A DNA stretch of 64,000 nucleotides from JBBRHQ01 sp963840235 (GTDB lineage: Bacteria > Actinomycetota > Thermoleophilia > Solirubrobacterales > 70-9), in contig CAWIYC010000008.1 in NCBI GenBank assembly GCA_963840235.1, positions 124,001-188,000 on the forward strand, read 5' to 3'. The position numbers and the translations under genes were made by a program. A model generated the notes under the pieces. The model saw nothing but the letters and a program-made list of their open reading frames with translations, did no database searches and was not told the origin of the DNA. Each line of letters opens with the position of its first letter. Positions within the stretch are counted from its first letter, which is position 1. Shown here piece by piece: positions 1 through 8,389 of the stretch.

Positions 1-384
1 CCGCAGCCGGATCGGCTCCGCGGTCTCCGGCTGGCGCAGGTGCGCCCGCACCCGCGCTCCCAGCTCCTCGAAGGAGAACGGCTTGGTGACGTAATCGGTG
101 GCGCCGCGGTCGAGCCCCTCGACCCGGTCCTCTATTTCGGTCCTCGCCGTCAGCATGATCACCGGCAGGCCGGGGTCGGCGCGGCGGATCGCCCCCAGGA
201 CCTCGAGCCCGTCTCGGCCCGGGAGCATGCGGTCGAGTATCACCAGGTCGGAGCCTCCTTCGAGGGCGAGCCGCTCGCCTTCGATCCCGTCGACCGCCAC
301 CCGGACGTCGTAACCGTCGGCTTCGAGGCCGCGGCGAATGAAATCCGCGATCGCGGTCTCGTCCTCGACGATCAGGATCCGCAC
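1..384 (-). CDS. OmpR-family response regulator (partial, C-terminus beyond left edge)
   Basis: The reverse strand from a GTG at 384 reads as a receiver domain. It opens with VRILIVEDE, has a phospho-acceptor region reading DLVILDRMLPGRDGLEVL, then VIMLTART and the Lys-containing DYVTKPFSFEEL. This is the normal order of receiver motifs (acidic pocket, Asp, Thr/Ser, Lys). The window ends soon after the receiver, so the DNA-binding domain is not visible. OmpR class is inferred from the receiver style and the RAHLR linker. A partner kinase would be expected further left. The gene diverges from the ApbE/ferric-reductase module at 495, so the roughly 110 bp between them may hold two promoters. 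Confidence 0.9.
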   Translation of the reverse strand, partial: MRILIVEDETAIADFIRRGLEADGYDVRVAVDGIEGERLALEGGSDLVILDRMLPGRDGLEVLGAIRRADPGLPVIMLTARTEIEDRVEGLDRGATDYVTKPFSFEELGARVRAHLRQPETAEPIRLR

Positions 385-494
385 CGGGCCGATGCTAGAG
401 CGAAAGCCGTTGGCGACGGGCCGGCGCCGGGAGCCTAAGAGGACTCTCACCAAATCCTTAGCGCCCGCTTTGGCTTCTCCGCGATCGTGCCTGC

Positions 495-905
495 ATGGAC
501 CAAGCACGGCTCCAAGAGCGACGCGATGCCGCCAGGCGCAAGCTGGAGCGTGCCCGCGAGCGTGCCGTCCGGGCGCGAACGCGGGCCCTGGCCCTGCCGA
601 TCGCGCTCTTCGGGATCCTCTGGGTCGCCGTCTTCGCCCAGATGGCGACCGGGAACGATCCGACGCTCGGCAGCTCCCAGAAGCTCACGAATGCGACCGG
701 GGCGACCAAGGCCGATCGCGGGACGGCGGCGGCGGGCGGCGCCGGCTCGTCGGCCCAGCCGCAGCAGCAGCAATCCGCGACCGTGCTCGCCTACGATCCG
801 GTCACCGGGACGATCGTCCAGGTTCCGGCATCGGGGGCACAGACGACGACTCCGGCGCCGGCACCCGCTCCGCCGCCAGCTCCGGTAGTCACCTCGCAGT
901 CGTGA
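495..905 (+). CDS. Small single-pass membrane protein with a TGAT (possible flavinylation) motif
   Basis: This 136-aa protein has an Arg/Lys-rich helical N-terminus (residues 1-31), one membrane segment (about 32-51) and a low-complexity Ala/Thr/Pro/Gln tail. By the positive-inside rule the tail lies outside the cytoplasm. About 17 residues past the membrane the tail contains T68-G-A-T71. TGAT/SGAT is the core sequence whose Thr is flavinylated by ApbE in known FMN-carrier domains. The next gene is ApbE, overlapping by 4 nt, and the one after is a ferric-reductase-like protein. No FMN-bind domain is recognisable, so function as a flavin carrier is inference from one short motif plus context. 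The alternative is an unrelated membrane protein with a chance motif. Confidence 0.75.
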   Translation: MDQARLQERRDAARRKLERARERAVRARTRALALPIALFGILWVAVFAQMATGNDPTLGSSQKLTNATGATKADRGTAAAGGAGSSAQPQQQQSATVLAYDPVTGTIVQVPASGAQTTTPAPAPAPPPAPVVTSQS

Positions 906-1858
906 GCGAATCCGAGTCGCGCGACAGCTTCGGCTGCTTCGGCGGCACCGCCACGGTGATCGTCGGCGGAGGGCACGACCCCGGCGAGGCCGTCGCCCTC
1001 GCCCGCAGCCGCCTGCTCGAGGCGCACCTGCGGCTCTCGCGCTTCCTCGAGGAGAGCGAGCTCTCGCGACTGAACCGCAATCCGGCGGCGACGCTGCCGG
1101 CCACCCCGTTGATGCGTCGCTTCGTCGCCGCAGCCGCCGACGCGGGACAGCGCAGCGGCGGCCTCGTCGACGCCACCCTGCTCGGGCCGATCGAACGGGC
1201 GGGCTACAGTCGCTCGCTCGAGGAGAGCGCCGGCTCGATCCCTCTGCGCGAGGCACTCCGGGTCGCGCCGGCGAGGCGCCCCGCCACTCCCCGCGCCGCC
1301 CACGACTGGCGCCGGCTGGGTGTCGACCAGGTGGCCGGCACGGTCAGCAGGCCCCCGGGCCTGCGTCTCGACAGCGGCGGGATCGCAAAGGGACTCCTCG
1401 CCGATCTCGTCGCCGCGGGGCTTCGAGAGCGGCCACAGTACGTCGTCGACTGCTGCGGCGACCTCCGCCTTGGAGGCACCGCCGGCGCACCCCGGACCGT
1501 GATGGTCGAGGGACCGTTCGGCGAGGGCACGATCGAGGAGCTCCAGCTTGCCGAGGGCGCCGTCGCCACCAGCGGCATCGGCCGCCGCGCCTGGCGCAAC
1601 CCCGACGGCAGCGTCGGCCACCACCTGCTCGACCCCGGAAGCGGCCTCCCCGCCTTCACCGGGCTGGTCCAGGTGACCGCGCTCGCGCCGACCGCGCGGC
1701 TGGCCGAGGTGCTGGCGAAGACCGCGCTGCTGTCCGGGCCCGAGCGGGCGAGAACCGAGCTTCCCTTCGGTGGGGTGCTGGTCGATGACGAGGGCGCGGT
1801 CGAGCGGCTTGCGGCACGGGTCGAGCTCACCGCGGCGGTGGCGGAGGCGGTGGCATGA
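902..1858 (+). CDS. apbE: ApbE-family FAD:protein FMN transferase
   Basis: This 318-aa protein starts at a GTG overlapping the previous stop (GTGA). Family landmarks appear in order: EESELSRLNRN near the N-terminus, VDATLLGPIERAGY, DSGGIAKGLLADLV, CGDLRLGG, AVATSGIGRRAW and HHLLDPGSGLPA, then the C-terminal APTARLAEVLAKT helix. The family transfers FMN from FAD to a Thr or Ser of partner proteins, using Mg2+. I see no signal peptide or lipobox, although many ApbE proteins that act outside the cytoplasm have one. Either this one works in the cytoplasm or it is exported differently. It sits between a TGAT-containing membrane protein and a ferric-reductase-like protein, with 4-nt overlaps on both sides, so the three are probably co-translated. 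Confidence 0.93.
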   Translation: MSESESRDSFGCFGGTATVIVGGGHDPGEAVALARSRLLEAHLRLSRFLEESELSRLNRNPAATLPATPLMRRFVAAAADAGQRSGGLVDATLLGPIERAGYSRSLEESAGSIPLREALRVAPARRPATPRAAHDWRRLGVDQVAGTVSRPPGLRLDSGGIAKGLLADLVAAGLRERPQYVVDCCGDLRLGGTAGAPRTVMVEGPFGEGTIEELQLAEGAVATSGIGRRAWRNPDGSVGHHLLDPGSGLPAFTGLVQVTALAPTARLAEVLAKTALLSGPERARTELPFGGVLVDDEGAVERLAARVELTAAVAEAVA

Positions 1859-2424
1859 TCGTCGCCCACCACCTCTTCTGGATCACCAGCAGGGCGGCCG
1901 GGACGGCGGCCCTGATCAGCGCCAGCGTCTCGGTCGCGGTCGGGCTGCTGATGTCGCGGCCCGGGACCGACCGCCTGCCACTGCGGGCGGCGCACGAGAC
2001 CCTCTCCCTCGCGACCCTGGTGTTGATCGCGATTCACGGCGCCTCGCTGCTCGGAGACTCCTACCTGAATCCGGGCCCGGCCGGGATCGCGCTCCCGTTC
2101 GTGATGCCCTACCGGCCCCTGTGGACGTCGCTTGGGATCTTCGCCGCCTACGGGCTCGCCGCGCTCGGGCTCTCCTACTACGTCCGCGCCAGGATCGGGG
2201 CCTCGCGCTGGAAGCGGCTGCACCGCTTCACCGCCCTCTTCTGGGTGCTGGGAGTCGCCCACTCGATCGGAGCCGGAACCGACGCCGGCGAGCCCTGGTT
2301 CCTGGTTGCCGTCGGCTGCGCGGTGCTGCCGGCAGCCGTCCTGCTCGTGGGGCGCCTCGCCCGCAGCGGCGCCGCCTCACTCGAGGGCTCCGGCGGAGCT
2401 CCGCCGGTCCGCGAGAGCGGCTGA
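1855..2424 (+). CDS. Ferric-reductase-like transmembrane protein
   Basis: This 189-aa protein has about five or six membrane helices and no soluble flavin or NADPH domain. Paired helices carry His residues typical of b-type haem binding: RAAHETLSLATLVLIAIHGA and LHRFTALFWVLGVAHSIGA. This matches the ferric-reductase/MsrQ-type membrane domain. The start overlaps the apbE stop by 4 nt. Inferred role: the membrane electron conduit of the module, passing electrons across the membrane to a flavinylated or other external acceptor. The natural electron donor is not evident from the sequence. Confidence 0.85.
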   Translation: MIVAHHLFWITSRAAGTAALISASVSVAVGLLMSRPGTDRLPLRAAHETLSLATLVLIAIHGASLLGDSYLNPGPAGIALPFVMPYRPLWTSLGIFAAYGLAALGLSYYVRARIGASRWKRLHRFTALFWVLGVAHSIGAGTDAGEPWFLVAVGCAVLPAAVLLVGRLARSGAASLEGSGGAPPVRESG

Positions 2425-2461
2425 TCGCAACGCCGGGGCGAGGGCGCCGCCTTGGAGCGGT

Positions 2462-3247
2462 TCAGCCGGTGTCGGCGCTGAGTGCGATCACCGCGAAACC
2501 AGCGCCCTGGGGGTCGCTGAGAACCGCGAAGCGGCCGGCGGGGATGTCCATCGGCCCGAAGCCGAGGCTGCCGCCGAGCTCCTTCGCCTTCTCGGCGATC
2601 GCGTCGCAGTCGGAGACCGCGAAGTAGACCATCCAGTGGGGCGGGACCTCATCGGGCATCCGGCCGCGGATGTCGGCCATGCCGCCGATGAGGGCATCGT
2701 CGGCGCGATGCCACTCGGTGTAGGTCATCTCACCCATCTCGACGTCCTTGGCGGTCCAGCCGAGAACGGCGCCGTAGAACTCCTTTGCCACATCGGGGTC
2801 GCGGGTCTCGAGCTCGTTCCAGGAGATCGAGACCGGCTCGTTCACCAGCCCAGCGCCGGGGAAGGATCCCGGCTGCCAGACTCCGAAGACGGCACCGGTC
2901 GGGTCGGCGAATATCGCCATCCGGCCGAGGTCCATCACGTCCATCGGCTCCGCCATCACGTTTCCGCCGGCCTCTTTGACGGCGGCGGCGGTGGCATCGG
3001 CGTCCTCGACGGAGACGTAGGTGGACCAGGCGGTCGGCTGGCCCTCCTGCATCAGCGGCATCACCCCGGCGACCGGCTTGCCTCCGCGCGTCGCCTGGCG
3101 GTAGCCGCCGGTCTGCTCGGAGTTGGGGCCCTCGGGGATCGACCAGCCGAATAGGGCCTCGTAAAAGCTCACGGACGCCTCAATGTCCGGGGTTCCCAGG
3201 TCGACCCACGAGGGGGTGCCGGGCTCATAGGCGGTCATCTCGGTCAT
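2462..3247 (-). CDS. VOC-family (glyoxalase-like) protein with two domains
   Basis: This 261-aa protein has tandem VOC modules. The first begins PSWVDLGTPDIEASVSFYEALFGW; the second begins with SISWNELETRDPDVAKEFY and ends PAGRFAVLSDPQGAGFAVI. Such two-domain proteins are common in actinobacteria. Some act as hydroxylases or resistance proteins, but most are of unknown substrate. I chose the ATG at 3247 (MTEMTAYEPG) over an in-frame start 12 codons upstream because a GAAGGAG sequence lies at the right distance. It is convergent with the gene at 1855 and divergent from the SUF genes. Confidence 0.88.
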   Translation of the reverse strand: MTEMTAYEPGTPSWVDLGTPDIEASVSFYEALFGWSIPEGPNSEQTGGYRQATRGGKPVAGVMPLMQEGQPTAWSTYVSVEDADATAAAVKEAGGNVMAEPMDVMDLGRMAIFADPTGAVFGVWQPGSFPGAGLVNEPVSISWNELETRDPDVAKEFYGAVLGWTAKDVEMGEMTYTEWHRADDALIGGMADIRGRMPDEVPPHWMVYFAVSDCDAIAEKAKELGGSLGFGPMDIPAGRFAVLSDPQGAGFAVIALSADTG

Positions 3248-3373
3248 CTGCGCTCCTTCGGTTGGGGGGCCCGACTCTTTCACGTCGGCGGCCGCGATTG
3301 GTCAAGAAGTTGATACGCGACTGCGCCCCGTCGGGTTCGGGCGCTAAAATCCGACTCCGGAGCTAGGTTTTAC

Positions 3374-3727
3374 GTGACGACAAGCACAACCGAGACCAAA
3401 CCGCACGAGATGAGCACGAAGATCGAAGTCTGCCCTGCCGGCGATCTCGCCCCCGGCGATATGCGACTGGTCGAGGACGGCGGGCGCAAGATCGGCGTCT
3501 TCAACTGCGGTGGCGCCCTGCACGCGATCGAGGACCGCTGCTCGCACGACGACGGGCCGCTGGCCGAGGGCGAGTTCGACCCCGCCGCCTGCACCGTCGA
3601 GTGTCCCCGCCACGGCTCCCTCTTCGACCTCGCCAGCGGCAGGCCGAAGACCCTGCCCGCCTATGCTCCTGCCCAGACGTTCCCGGTAGCGATCGAGGAC
3701 GACATCATCTACCTGGAGGTCGATTAG
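3374..3727 (+). CDS. Rieske-type [2Fe-2S] ferredoxin of the SUF cluster
   Basis: This 117-aa protein has a classical Rieske site: C56-S-H58 and C77-P-R-H80, flanked by GGALHAIEDRCSHDDG and CPRHGSLFDL. It is a soluble NirD/BphF-like electron carrier with no other domain. It lies 4 nt upstream of sufB, and Rieske proteins often accompany actinobacterial suf operons, where they may supply electrons or act as a cluster client. A GTG start at 3374 is used, with GGAG about 11 nt upstream. An ATG at 3410 is possible and would remove 12 residues. Confidence 0.9.
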   Translation: MTTSTTETKPHEMSTKIEVCPAGDLAPGDMRLVEDGGRKIGVFNCGGALHAIEDRCSHDDGPLAEGEFDPAACTVECPRHGSLFDLASGRPKTLPAYAPAQTFPVAIEDDIIYLEVD

Positions 3728-3731
3728 CCTC

Positions 3732-5165
3732 ATGGCAACACCCGAGGTCATCGCAGAGCAGCAGGAAGTCGCCGGGATCAACGCCGACTACAAGGAGAAG
3801 TTCGGCTTCCACGACCCCGAGACCGGCTACGCCTACAAGGCGCCGAAGGGGCTCTCGCGCGCGATCGTCGAGTCGATCTCCTCCTACAAGGACGAGCCGG
3901 AGTGGATGCGCGACTTCCGCCTGAAGGCGTTCGAGCACTTCGAGCAGCGCCCGACCCCGCAGTGGGGCGGCGACCTCGACCAGATCGACTTCGACGACAT
4001 CCACTACTTCGTCCGCGCCTCCGACAACAACAGCCGCGACTGGAGCGAGGTCCCCGAGGACATCAAGAACACCTTCGACCGGCTCGGCATCCCCGAGGCA
4101 GAGCGCAAGTTCCTCTCCGGCGTCGGCGCCCAGTACGAGTCGGAGGTCGTCTACCACCAGGTCAACGAGAAGCTCGAGGCCCAGGGCGTGATCTTCACCG
4201 ACATGGACACAGCGCTGCGCGAACACGAGGACCTGATCCGGGAGTACTGGGCGACTGTGATCCCAGCCAACGACAACAAGCTGGCTGCGCTCAACTCCGC
4301 CGTCTGGTCGGGCGGCTCCTTCGTCTACGTCCCCGCGGGGGTCAAGGTCGAGATGCCGCTGCAGGCCTACTTCCGGATCAACACCGAGAACATGGGCCAG
4401 TTCGAGCGGACGCTGATCATCGCCGAGGAGGGTGCCGACGTCCATTACATCGAGGGCTGCACGGCACCGGTCTACTCGAGCGACTCGCTGCACTCGGCCG
4501 TGGTCGAGATCGTCGCCAAGCCGAGCGCGCGGGTCCGCTACACGACCGTCCAGAACTGGTCCCAGAACGTCTTCAACCTGGTCACCAAGCGCGCCATCGC
4601 CCACGAGAAGGCGACGATGGAGTGGGTCGACTGCAACCTCGGCTCGAAGCTGACGATGAAGTACCCCTCGATTTACCTGCTCGGCGAGGAGGCCCACGGC
4701 GAGATCCTCTCGATCGCCTTCGCCGGCAAGGGGCAGCACCAGGACGCCGGCGGCAAGATCATTCACGCCGCCCCGCGAACCTCGTCCTCGATCTTCTCCA
4801 AGTCGATTTCCAAGGACGGCGGCCGCAGCACCTACCGCGGACTTCTCGAGGTCGCCGGCGGGGCGACCGAATCCCGCTCGAAGGTCGTCTGCGACGCCCT
4901 CCTGCTCGACGAGGACTCCCGCTCCGACACCTACCCGACGATCCGCATCGACGAGAACGACGCCGACGTCGGCCACGAGGCGACCGTCTCGAAGATCGGC
5001 GACGAGCAGCTCTTCTACCTGCAGAGCCGGGGCCTCGATGAGGAGGAGGCCTCGAAGATGATCGTCAACGGCTTCATCGAACCGGTGACCAAGGAGCTGC
5101 CGATGGAGTACGCGGTCGAGCTCAACCGGCTGATCGAGCTGCAGATGGAAGGCAGCATTGGCTAG
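3732..5165 (+). CDS. sufB: Fe-S cluster assembly protein SufB
   Basis: This 477-aa protein matches SufB in length and in its beta-helix core. Family landmarks include SAVWSGGSFVYVPAGVKVE, INTENMGQFERTLIIAEEGA, VHYIEGCTAP and the C-terminal GFIEPVTKELPMEYAVELNRL. SufB is the scaffold subunit of the SufBC2D complex, on which nascent Fe-S clusters form. It is preceded by the Rieske gene and overlaps sufD by 8 nt, so the two are likely translationally coupled. SufC, the ATPase the complex requires, is not encoded anywhere in this window. Confidence 0.97.
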   Translation: MATPEVIAEQQEVAGINADYKEKFGFHDPETGYAYKAPKGLSRAIVESISSYKDEPEWMRDFRLKAFEHFEQRPTPQWGGDLDQIDFDDIHYFVRASDNNSRDWSEVPEDIKNTFDRLGIPEAERKFLSGVGAQYESEVVYHQVNEKLEAQGVIFTDMDTALREHEDLIREYWATVIPANDNKLAALNSAVWSGGSFVYVPAGVKVEMPLQAYFRINTENMGQFERTLIIAEEGADVHYIEGCTAPVYSSDSLHSAVVEIVAKPSARVRYTTVQNWSQNVFNLVTKRAIAHEKATMEWVDCNLGSKLTMKYPSIYLLGEEAHGEILSIAFAGKGQHQDAGGKIIHAAPRTSSSIFSKSISKDGGRSTYRGLLEVAGGATESRSKVVCDALLLDEDSRSDTYPTIRIDENDADVGHEATVSKIGDEQLFYLQSRGLDEEEASKMIVNGFIEPVTKELPMEYAVELNRLIELQMEGSIG

Positions 5166-6336
5166 CGCCTTGGCGACAGAACCCGCTTGGCTTCAGGAGA
5201 GGCGCCGCAGAGGCGCCTCTCTCTCCGAAGAGCTGGTGCTGCCCGACGCCAAGGTGAAGGGGTGGGAGTTCACGGATCTTTCCGGGCTGGAGATCGATGG
5301 GTACGTAGCGGCAGAGGCAGGAGTCGGAAGCCAGAAGTCGGAGAACTTGCCCGAGGGGGTTGTGGTGACCTCGTTGCGCGAGGCCCTCTCCACGCACGGC
5401 GAATTGCTGCATCAGCGGCTCGGGTCGCTGGTGGCGATCGAGGATCCGTTCGTCGCCCGCAACGACGCCCAGTGGACCGACGGTGTACTCATCCACGTTC
5501 CCAAAGGCGTCCGTGTCGAGGACCCGATCAACGTCGAGCTCAGTCTCTCCGAATCCAGCTCGGCGGTCCACTGGCGGACCCTGATCGTGCTCGAGGAGGG
5601 CGCCGAGGCGGAGGTCTGGGAGCACCAATCCTCTCCAGGCGACGAGGTCGCCGGACTGCTGAACTCGGTGGTCGAGCTCTCGGTCGGCCAGGCGGCGAGG
5701 CTCCACTACATCAGCACCCAGGACATCTCCGAGTCCGCCTGGATCTTCTCCACCCAGCGAGCCGAGGTCGAGCGCGACGGCACCCTCGACTGGACCGCGC
5801 TCGGCTTCGGCTCGGCGCGGGGGAAGGTGCGGATGGAGACCAAGCTCGCCGGGCCCGGCTCCGAGGCCCGCGTCACCGGCGGCTACGCGGGCGGACCCGG
5901 CCAACACCTCGACTACGACACGACACAGGAGCACGCGGCGCCGAACACGACCTCCGACCTCGCCTTCCGCGGGGTGCTCGCTGCTCGCTCGACCGCGGTC
6001 TGGAGGGGGATGATCAAGGTCGATCCCGGGGCGCAGCAGACCGACGCCTTCCAGGAGAGCCGCAACCTGTTGCTCTCGACCGAGGCGCACGCCGATGCGA
6101 TCCCCGGCCTCGAGATTCTTGCCAACGACGTCCGCTGCACCCACGCAGCGGCGATCGCCCAGATCGATCGCGACCAGCTCTTCTATCTGACCTCTCGCGG
6201 GCTCTCTCCTGCCGAGGCGAAGTCACTGATCATCGAGGGTTTCCTCGAGTCCCTGGTCGAGCGCCTGGCCGAGGGCCCGGTGCGCGAGCAGGTCTCGGCC
6301 GCCCTCGCGGCCCGTTTGGCGGAGATCCTCGACTAG
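5158..6336 (+). CDS. sufD: Fe-S cluster assembly protein SufD
   Basis: This 392-aa protein is the SufB paralogue SufD. It contains KGWEFTDLSGLEIDGYV near the N-terminus, GVLIHVPKGVRVEDPI in the beta-helix, and ILANDVRCTHAAAIAQID followed by LFYLTSRGLSPAEAKSLIIEGFLE. The start is taken as TTG 5158, overlapping the sufB stop. A second TTG at 5170 is also possible, so the exact N-terminus is uncertain. It pairs with SufB and SufC in the assembly complex. The usual downstream sufC, sufS and sufU are absent; a SRPBCC gene follows instead. Confidence 0.95.
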   Translation: MASALATEPAWLQERRRRGASLSEELVLPDAKVKGWEFTDLSGLEIDGYVAAEAGVGSQKSENLPEGVVVTSLREALSTHGELLHQRLGSLVAIEDPFVARNDAQWTDGVLIHVPKGVRVEDPINVELSLSESSSAVHWRTLIVLEEGAEAEVWEHQSSPGDEVAGLLNSVVELSVGQAARLHYISTQDISESAWIFSTQRAEVERDGTLDWTALGFGSARGKVRMETKLAGPGSEARVTGGYAGGPGQHLDYDTTQEHAAPNTTSDLAFRGVLAARSTAVWRGMIKVDPGAQQTDAFQESRNLLLSTEAHADAIPGLEILANDVRCTHAAAIAQIDRDQLFYLTSRGLSPAEAKSLIIEGFLESLVERLAEGPVREQVSAALAARLAEILD

Positions 6337-6351
6337 CGAGGGCCTCACGAC

Positions 6352-6376
6352 CCCGATCGGCTGTGAGAGGATCGGG
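6352..6376 (+). terminator. Short GC-rich hairpin after sufD
   Basis: CCCGATC at 6352-6358 can pair with GATCGGG at 6370-6376 across an 11-nt loop, between sufD and the SRPBCC gene. There is no U-tract, so it may be only a weak terminator or a processing site. Confidence 0.3.
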
Positions 6377-6399
6377 CCAACCGAGAGGAGGGGAGCTTC

Positions 6400-6852
6400 A
6401 TGAGTTCGACGGCGCGGATTGCCGAGTCCGTGAGGATCGCCAGGCCGGCGGCCGACGTCTGGGCGGCGATTGCCGACTATGACTTCGACCTTCAATGGCG
6501 AAACGGCCTTCGTGAGATGACCCCCGATCCCCCCGGGGGGCCGGCGCCCGGAACCAAGGTGCACGAGGTTGTCAGGTCTTCGGGTCGGGACTTCATCGCC
6601 GACACCGTGGTCACCGAGTTGGAACCCGGCGCCTCCTATCGCTTCACCGGGGAGGGCACGATCGGCGGGGTCGCCGGTGCTCGCAGGGTGGAGTCCGACG
6701 GCGCGGACGGGAGCGCAGTGTTCACCTACGAGATCGAACTGGAACCGAAGGGAATCATGCGCCTTCTCGGCCCGCTGCTCGCTCCCATGGTCCGCTCCGG
6801 GTTGAAGAAGGACCTGGGGCGGCTCAAGCAGTTGCTCGAGGGAGCCGGCTAG
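6400..6852 (+). CDS. SRPBCC-family (polyketide cyclase/START-like) protein
   Basis: This 150-aa protein has the typical SRPBCC layout. It begins ARIAESVRIARPAADVWAAIADYDFDLQW, has a middle reading LEPGASYRFTGEG, and ends in an amphipathic helix (MVRSGLKKDLGRLKQLLEG). The fold forms a hydrophobic ligand cavity, and most single-domain actinobacterial members have unknown ligands. GAGAGGAGGGG precedes the ATG. It follows sufD in the same direction but after a hairpin, so membership of the suf operon is not certain. Confidence 0.88.
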   Translation: MSSTARIAESVRIARPAADVWAAIADYDFDLQWRNGLREMTPDPPGGPAPGTKVHEVVRSSGRDFIADTVVTELEPGASYRFTGEGTIGGVAGARRVESDGADGSAVFTYEIELEPKGIMRLLGPLLAPMVRSGLKKDLGRLKQLLEGAG

Positions 6853-6998
6853 AGGTCATCGCGCTTCTTGCGCTCCTTGCGCCGTTCCATGATCGTCGTC
6901 CGGGCGATCGCGAAGACGACGATCGCCACCGGCGGCACGTAGAGGAGCCAGATCCAGTGACCGGCGTGGGCGAGCGGGAGGAGGAAGGCTGCGTTCAT
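6849..6998 (-). CDS. Short single-pass membrane protein (49 aa)
   Basis: The protein begins MNAAFLLPLAHAGHWIWLLY, continues with one hydrophobic segment (about 15-33), and ends in a strongly basic tail (MERRKERKKRDDL). Its ATG overlaps the stop of the upstream 464-aa membrane protein (ATGA), and LPLAHA echoes that protein's N-terminus. I infer it is a co-translated small subunit or accessory of that protein. It overlaps the end of the convergent SRPBCC gene by 4 nt. Function unknown. Confidence 0.75.
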   Translation of the reverse strand: MNAAFLLPLAHAGHWIWLLYVPPVAIVVFAIARTTIMERRKERKKRDDL

Positions 6999-8389
6999 CC
7001 GTTGGACGAGGAGAGCAGGTAGAGGCCGAAGCAGGTGAAGGCGACCATCACCGCCAGCATCCAGTACTGCGATCGCGACGCCTGCCGATAGTCGTCCCAG
7101 TAGACGATGGCCCTGTCGTGGGCGAGGGTCAACCCGGTGACGTGGCCGATCACCAGCGCCCCCACCTGGACGTACCAGATCGCGTTGGCGCTGATCACCG
7201 TGTAGTCGACCCCGCTGGAGGCCGTGCCGAAGAGATCGGTTGTCGTCGTTCCGAGAGGGTCCGAGAGCAGGTAGGTGAACTGCGCCTGCTCCTGGAAGAC
7301 GAAGAGGCTGAAGTAGTGGGCGACCAGGTAGGCAAATGCGATCGGGATCAGCGTGTGGGCGAAGCCGGAGCGAAGGGTGTCGACGTCGGGGGCGCCGCGG
7401 ACCGTCCGCATCCCCTGGACCCCGAGCAGGTAGACGAGGGCGACCCCGCCGATGACGACCAGCAGGAAGAGGGTGTCGGCGCTCCGCAGCGACCAGGTGA
7501 GGTCGATCCCTCGGTCGCCGAGCCAGTTGAAGCTGTCGAGGATCGGCTGCTTCAGCGCCCCCTCCTGGGCGCCGTCGAAGCTGGTCGTGCCGATCGAGGC
7601 GATCACGATCGCAGCCGAGCCCGGTACCCCCGCCGCCCACTTGGTCGCCGCCGAGAACGGCCTCCTGACCCCAAGCCGGCCATCGCGCGGCTCGAAGACA
7701 CCGAGTTGGGAGAACATGCCGAAGTAGACGGAGAAGACCTCGCCCTTCCGACACCACTCCTCAGTGCCGAAGACCGCCATCATCGCCAGGGTGTAGACGC
7801 TGTAGGCGATCGCCGCGACCGCGGCCGCGTGGGGCGAGAGCCCGACTGCAACGCCGCCGCTCGAGCCGTAGATGATCTCCAGCCAGACGACTGCGACCAA
7901 TCCGACCGCGGCCGGCCAGCGGCCCAGGCGCTGCGGATAGGAGAGATGGGCGGCCCCCTGCCCGGCCACCGCTCGGAACGCCCCGCCGCCGACCCGTCCC
8001 AGCGCCCGCCAGGGGTTGAAGGGCCTGAAGACGTCACCGAGGAAGACGCTGAATAGGGGGAAGCCGAGCCAGGCCGTGACGTAGAAGAAGGTGAGGGCGA
8101 AGTTGCGGTCGGGAGCCTCCGTTCCCCGAAGCCCGGCGTAGATCGCGACCCCGAGGAGGAAGATTCCCACCAGCCCGCAGACGACCTGTGCCGGGGCCCC
8201 GAGCAGAACCCGGGAGACCCCCGCCCCGAGGGGACGCCAGGCGTCCTCCTCGAAGCGGGGGCGCCGCCAGCCCACCGAGAGCGCGAAGAACGAGACGATC
8301 AGGACGATCGACGCGCCCCAGGCAAAGAGCCAGGCAGGGACCGGAAGGTCCTGCCTCGCGACCAGCGCGTGGGCGAGCGGCAGGAGCAT
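6995..8389 (-). CDS. Polytopic membrane protein of unknown function
   Basis: This 464-aa protein has roughly ten or more hydrophobic segments and no soluble domain. It begins MLLPLAHALVARQDLPVPAW. Distinctive stretches include LGDVFRPFNPWRALGRV and an aromatic-rich region near FGTEEWCRKGEVFSVYFGMF. I recognise the type as a family common in actinobacterial genomes, but I cannot assign a reaction or transported substrate. It is the middle gene of a three-gene operon: a cupredoxin-like protein upstream (1-nt overlap) and a 49-aa membrane protein downstream (4-nt overlap). That context suggests an oxidase, metal or respiratory role, but this is inference only. Confidence 0.85.
   Translation of the reverse strand: MLLPLAHALVARQDLPVPAWLFAWGASIVLIVSFFALSVGWRRPRFEEDAWRPLGAGVSRVLLGAPAQVVCGLVGIFLLGVAIYAGLRGTEAPDRNFALTFFYVTAWLGFPLFSVFLGDVFRPFNPWRALGRVGGGAFRAVAGQGAAHLSYPQRLGRWPAAVGLVAVVWLEIIYGSSGGVAVGLSPHAAAVAAIAYSVYTLAMMAVFGTEEWCRKGEVFSVYFGMFSQLGVFEPRDGRLGVRRPFSAATKWAAGVPGSAAIVIASIGTTSFDGAQEGALKQPILDSFNWLGDRGIDLTWSLRSADTLFLLVVIGGVALVYLLGVQGMRTVRGAPDVDTLRSGFAHTLIPIAFAYLVAHYFSLFVFQEQAQFTYLLSDPLGTTTTDLFGTASSGVDYTVISANAIWYVQVGALVIGHVTGLTLAHDRAIVYWDDYRQASRSQYWMLAVMVAFTCFGLYLLSSSNG

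Noticed and set aside
5122..6144. Minus-strand open frame opposite sufD
   Set aside because: No recognisable domain; sufD on the plus strand is unambiguous.
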